6,818 nt of DNA from Burkholderiales bacterium (lineage in GTDB: Bacteria; Pseudomonadota; Gammaproteobacteria; Burkholderiales; Chitinimonadaceae). Below the pieces are notes generated by a model, which saw nothing but the letters and a program-made list of their open reading frames with translations, did no database searches and was not told the origin of the DNA. Positions 5,873 to 6,818 of this stretch are shown here, piece after piece. Position 1 is the stretch's first letter; every line of letters begins with the position of its first letter. The DNA lies in assembly GCA_019234745.1 (NCBI GenBank), contig JAFAKZ010000080.1, positions 1 through 6,818 on the forward strand, written 5' to 3'. The position numbers and the translations under genes were made by a program.

Positions 5873-6703
5873 TCAGCTGTCGACCTTGTCGGAATCGAAC
5901 TTGAAGTTGCGCGTCTGGAATTGGACCTTGGAGCTCGGGCCGTACCACTTGAAAAACAGCTTCTCGGCCTCGCCCGAGGCTTCCAGCTGGCGCAGCGTGT
6001 CGTCGACCACGGACTTGAAGGCCGGCTCGCCCTTGCGGATACCGAGCGCCAACGGTTCCACGCTCAAGTTTTGCGGCAGGATGTCGTAGTCCTTCTTGGC
6101 CGGACCGAGCTTGGCGTAATCATCGAGGATGGAAACCTCGTCATTCACGTAGCCCACACCCTTGCCCTGCTGCAGGGCAATAAAGGCCTGACCCGTGGTT
6201 TCAAAGGTCACGACGTCCACCGAGGGCACGGCCTTGCGGATATTGATCTCCTGTGTGCCGCCCTTCACTGTCAGCACTTTCTTGCCAGCCAGCTGCGGCA
6301 CGGCCGCGATGCCGCTATCCTGGCGCACCAGCACCTTCTGGCCCGTGACGAAAGTCGTCAGCGAGAAGTCGATCTTGGCCTCGCGCTCCTTGTTATGCGT
6401 CAGCGAGGCGGCCAGCAGGTCGACGCGGCCCTCGGTAAGTTCTGGAATACGCGCCGCCACGGCCAGCTGCTTGATGGTGAGCTTCACACCCAGCTTCTTG
6501 GCGACCGCACTGGCGAGATCCACGTCATAGCCCACAATCTGGCGCGTCTTCGGGTCGACAAAGCTATTGGGTTCGTCCGTGCCCAACACGCCGACGACGA
6601 GTTCGCCCTTCTTCTTGATGTCGGAGACCTGGTCGGCCGATACGGTGGCGCTGATTGTGGCAGCCAGGGCAAGTGCGGCGAGTAGGAATCGGGATTGCTT
6701 CAT
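5873..6703 (-). CDS. Periplasmic amino-acid-binding protein of the ABC importer (GltI-like)
   Basis: This is a secreted solute-binding protein of 276 residues that delivers ligand to the two permeases. A signal peptide covers about 1-23 (basic MKQSR, then a hydrophobic core rich in Leu and Ala, with predicted cleavage VSA|DQ). No lipobox cysteine is present, so it should be soluble. The SBP family 3 pattern is clear: GYDVDLASAVAKKLG (58-72), IPELTEGRVDLLAASLT (86-102), and IDFS after Arg107, the residue expected to hold the ligand carboxylate. Asp188 in GYVNDE is expected to bind the amino group. IPELTEGRVD, FVTGQKVLV, the closing SGEAEKLFFKWYGP and a short tail recall E. coli GltI, so glutamate or aspartate is the first guess; other polar or sulfur amino acids remain possible. 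ATG 6703 has GGAG six bases upstream. An in-frame GTG at 6733 lacks a suitably spaced SD and would spoil the signal peptide. It is the first gene of the operon. Confidence 0.93.
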   Translation of the reverse strand: MKQSRFLLAALALAATISATVSADQVSDIKKKGELVVGVLGTDEPNSFVDPKTRQIVGYDVDLASAVAKKLGVKLTIKQLAVAARIPELTEGRVDLLAASLTHNKEREAKIDFSLTTFVTGQKVLVRQDSGIAAVPQLAGKKVLTVKGGTQEINIRKAVPSVDVVTFETTGQAFIALQQGKGVGYVNDEVSILDDYAKLGPAKKDYDILPQNLSVEPLALGIRKGEPAFKSVVDDTLRQLEASGEAEKLFFKWYGPSSKVQFQTRNFKFDSDKVDS

Positions 6704-6708
6704 CGTGT

Positions 6709-6759
6709 ACTCCGTCTGGTAGTGGCGCCGCACCCCTTGTGCAGCCGTCGAGACGGAGT
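6709..6759 (-). promoter_or_regulatory. Structured leader that can bury the binding-protein SD
   Basis: In the minus-strand transcript ACTCCGTCT (6759-6751) is perfectly complementary to AGACGGAGT (6717-6709), a 9-bp stem that contains the SD GGAG (6713-6710). Inside the 33-base loop a second hairpin forms, GCTGCAC (6745-6739) with GTGCGGC (6733-6727), seven pairs including one G-U, loop AAGGG. The fold leaves ATG 6703 just outside. It matches no riboswitch class I recognise. It can form only if transcription starts upstream of 6759. Confidence 0.5.
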
Positions 6760-6773
6760 CTAGTTAAATTCCC

Positions 6774-6798
6774 AAAAAACATAAAAGATGTGTTTTTT
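6774..6798 (+). promoter_or_regulatory. AT-rich dyad upstream of the ABC operon
   Basis: AAAAAACA (6774-6781) and TGTTTTTT (6791-6798) form an 8-bp inverted repeat around nine bases in a very AT-rich stretch (about 6761-6818), where the operon promoter must lie. It could be an operator or simply the result of A and T runs. No convincing -35/-10 pair could be chosen. Confidence 0.22.
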
Positions 6799-6818
6799 AT
6801 TACTTTATGCGATTTTGC

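Noticed and set aside
5786..6685. Long plus-strand open frame (299 codons) opposite the binding-protein gene
   Set aside because: Its residues are the antisense of a clear signal-peptide and SBP family 3 protein. The openness comes from the codon bias of the real gene.

Overview
The window looks like ordinary chromosome from a moderately GC-rich Gram-negative bacterium, most likely a betaproteobacterium (Burkholderiales or Neisseriales grade). The grounds are inference: GC-rich third codon positions, a cache-type chemoreceptor with an LGGEP linker, a MetY-type sulfhydrylase and a GltIJKL-like amino-acid ABC operon. No rRNA, tRNA, CRISPR array, insertion sequence or phage gene is visible.

Layout from left to right. 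Positions 1-113 hold the edge of an uncertain neighbouring gene; two opposing frames are open. Positions 145-1779 (+) encode a complete methyl-accepting chemotaxis protein with a periplasmic sCache_2 sensor. Positions 1780-2199 are a 420-base gap between convergent genes. It holds a candidate plus-strand terminator, a strong minus-strand terminator, and a minus-strand stretch that looks like a truncated, frameshifted gene remnant. Positions 2200-3483 (-) encode O-acetylhomoserine sulfhydrylase (MetY). Its promoter region carries a TATAAT box and a striking 29-bp near-perfect palindrome. A strong terminator at 3646-3680 separates metY from a four-gene minus-strand operon: periplasmic binding protein (5873-6703), permease 1 (5128-5823), permease 2 (4433-5131) and ATPase (3699-4436).

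The four transporter genes form one complete polar amino-acid importer. The binding protein captures ligand in the periplasm, the two permeases form the channel, and the ATPase drives it. The last three genes are joined by two ATGA overlaps. The binding-protein gene is set apart by a 49-base gap containing a 9-bp hairpin, an arrangement that usually lets the binding protein be made in excess. The leader of the operon can fold so that the Shine-Dalgarno sequence of the binding-protein gene is buried in a 9-bp stem, which is the most interesting regulatory feature here.

No clearly novel multi-gene system is present. The points worth a second look are the SD-sequestering leader, the metY palindrome, and the frameshifted remnant.
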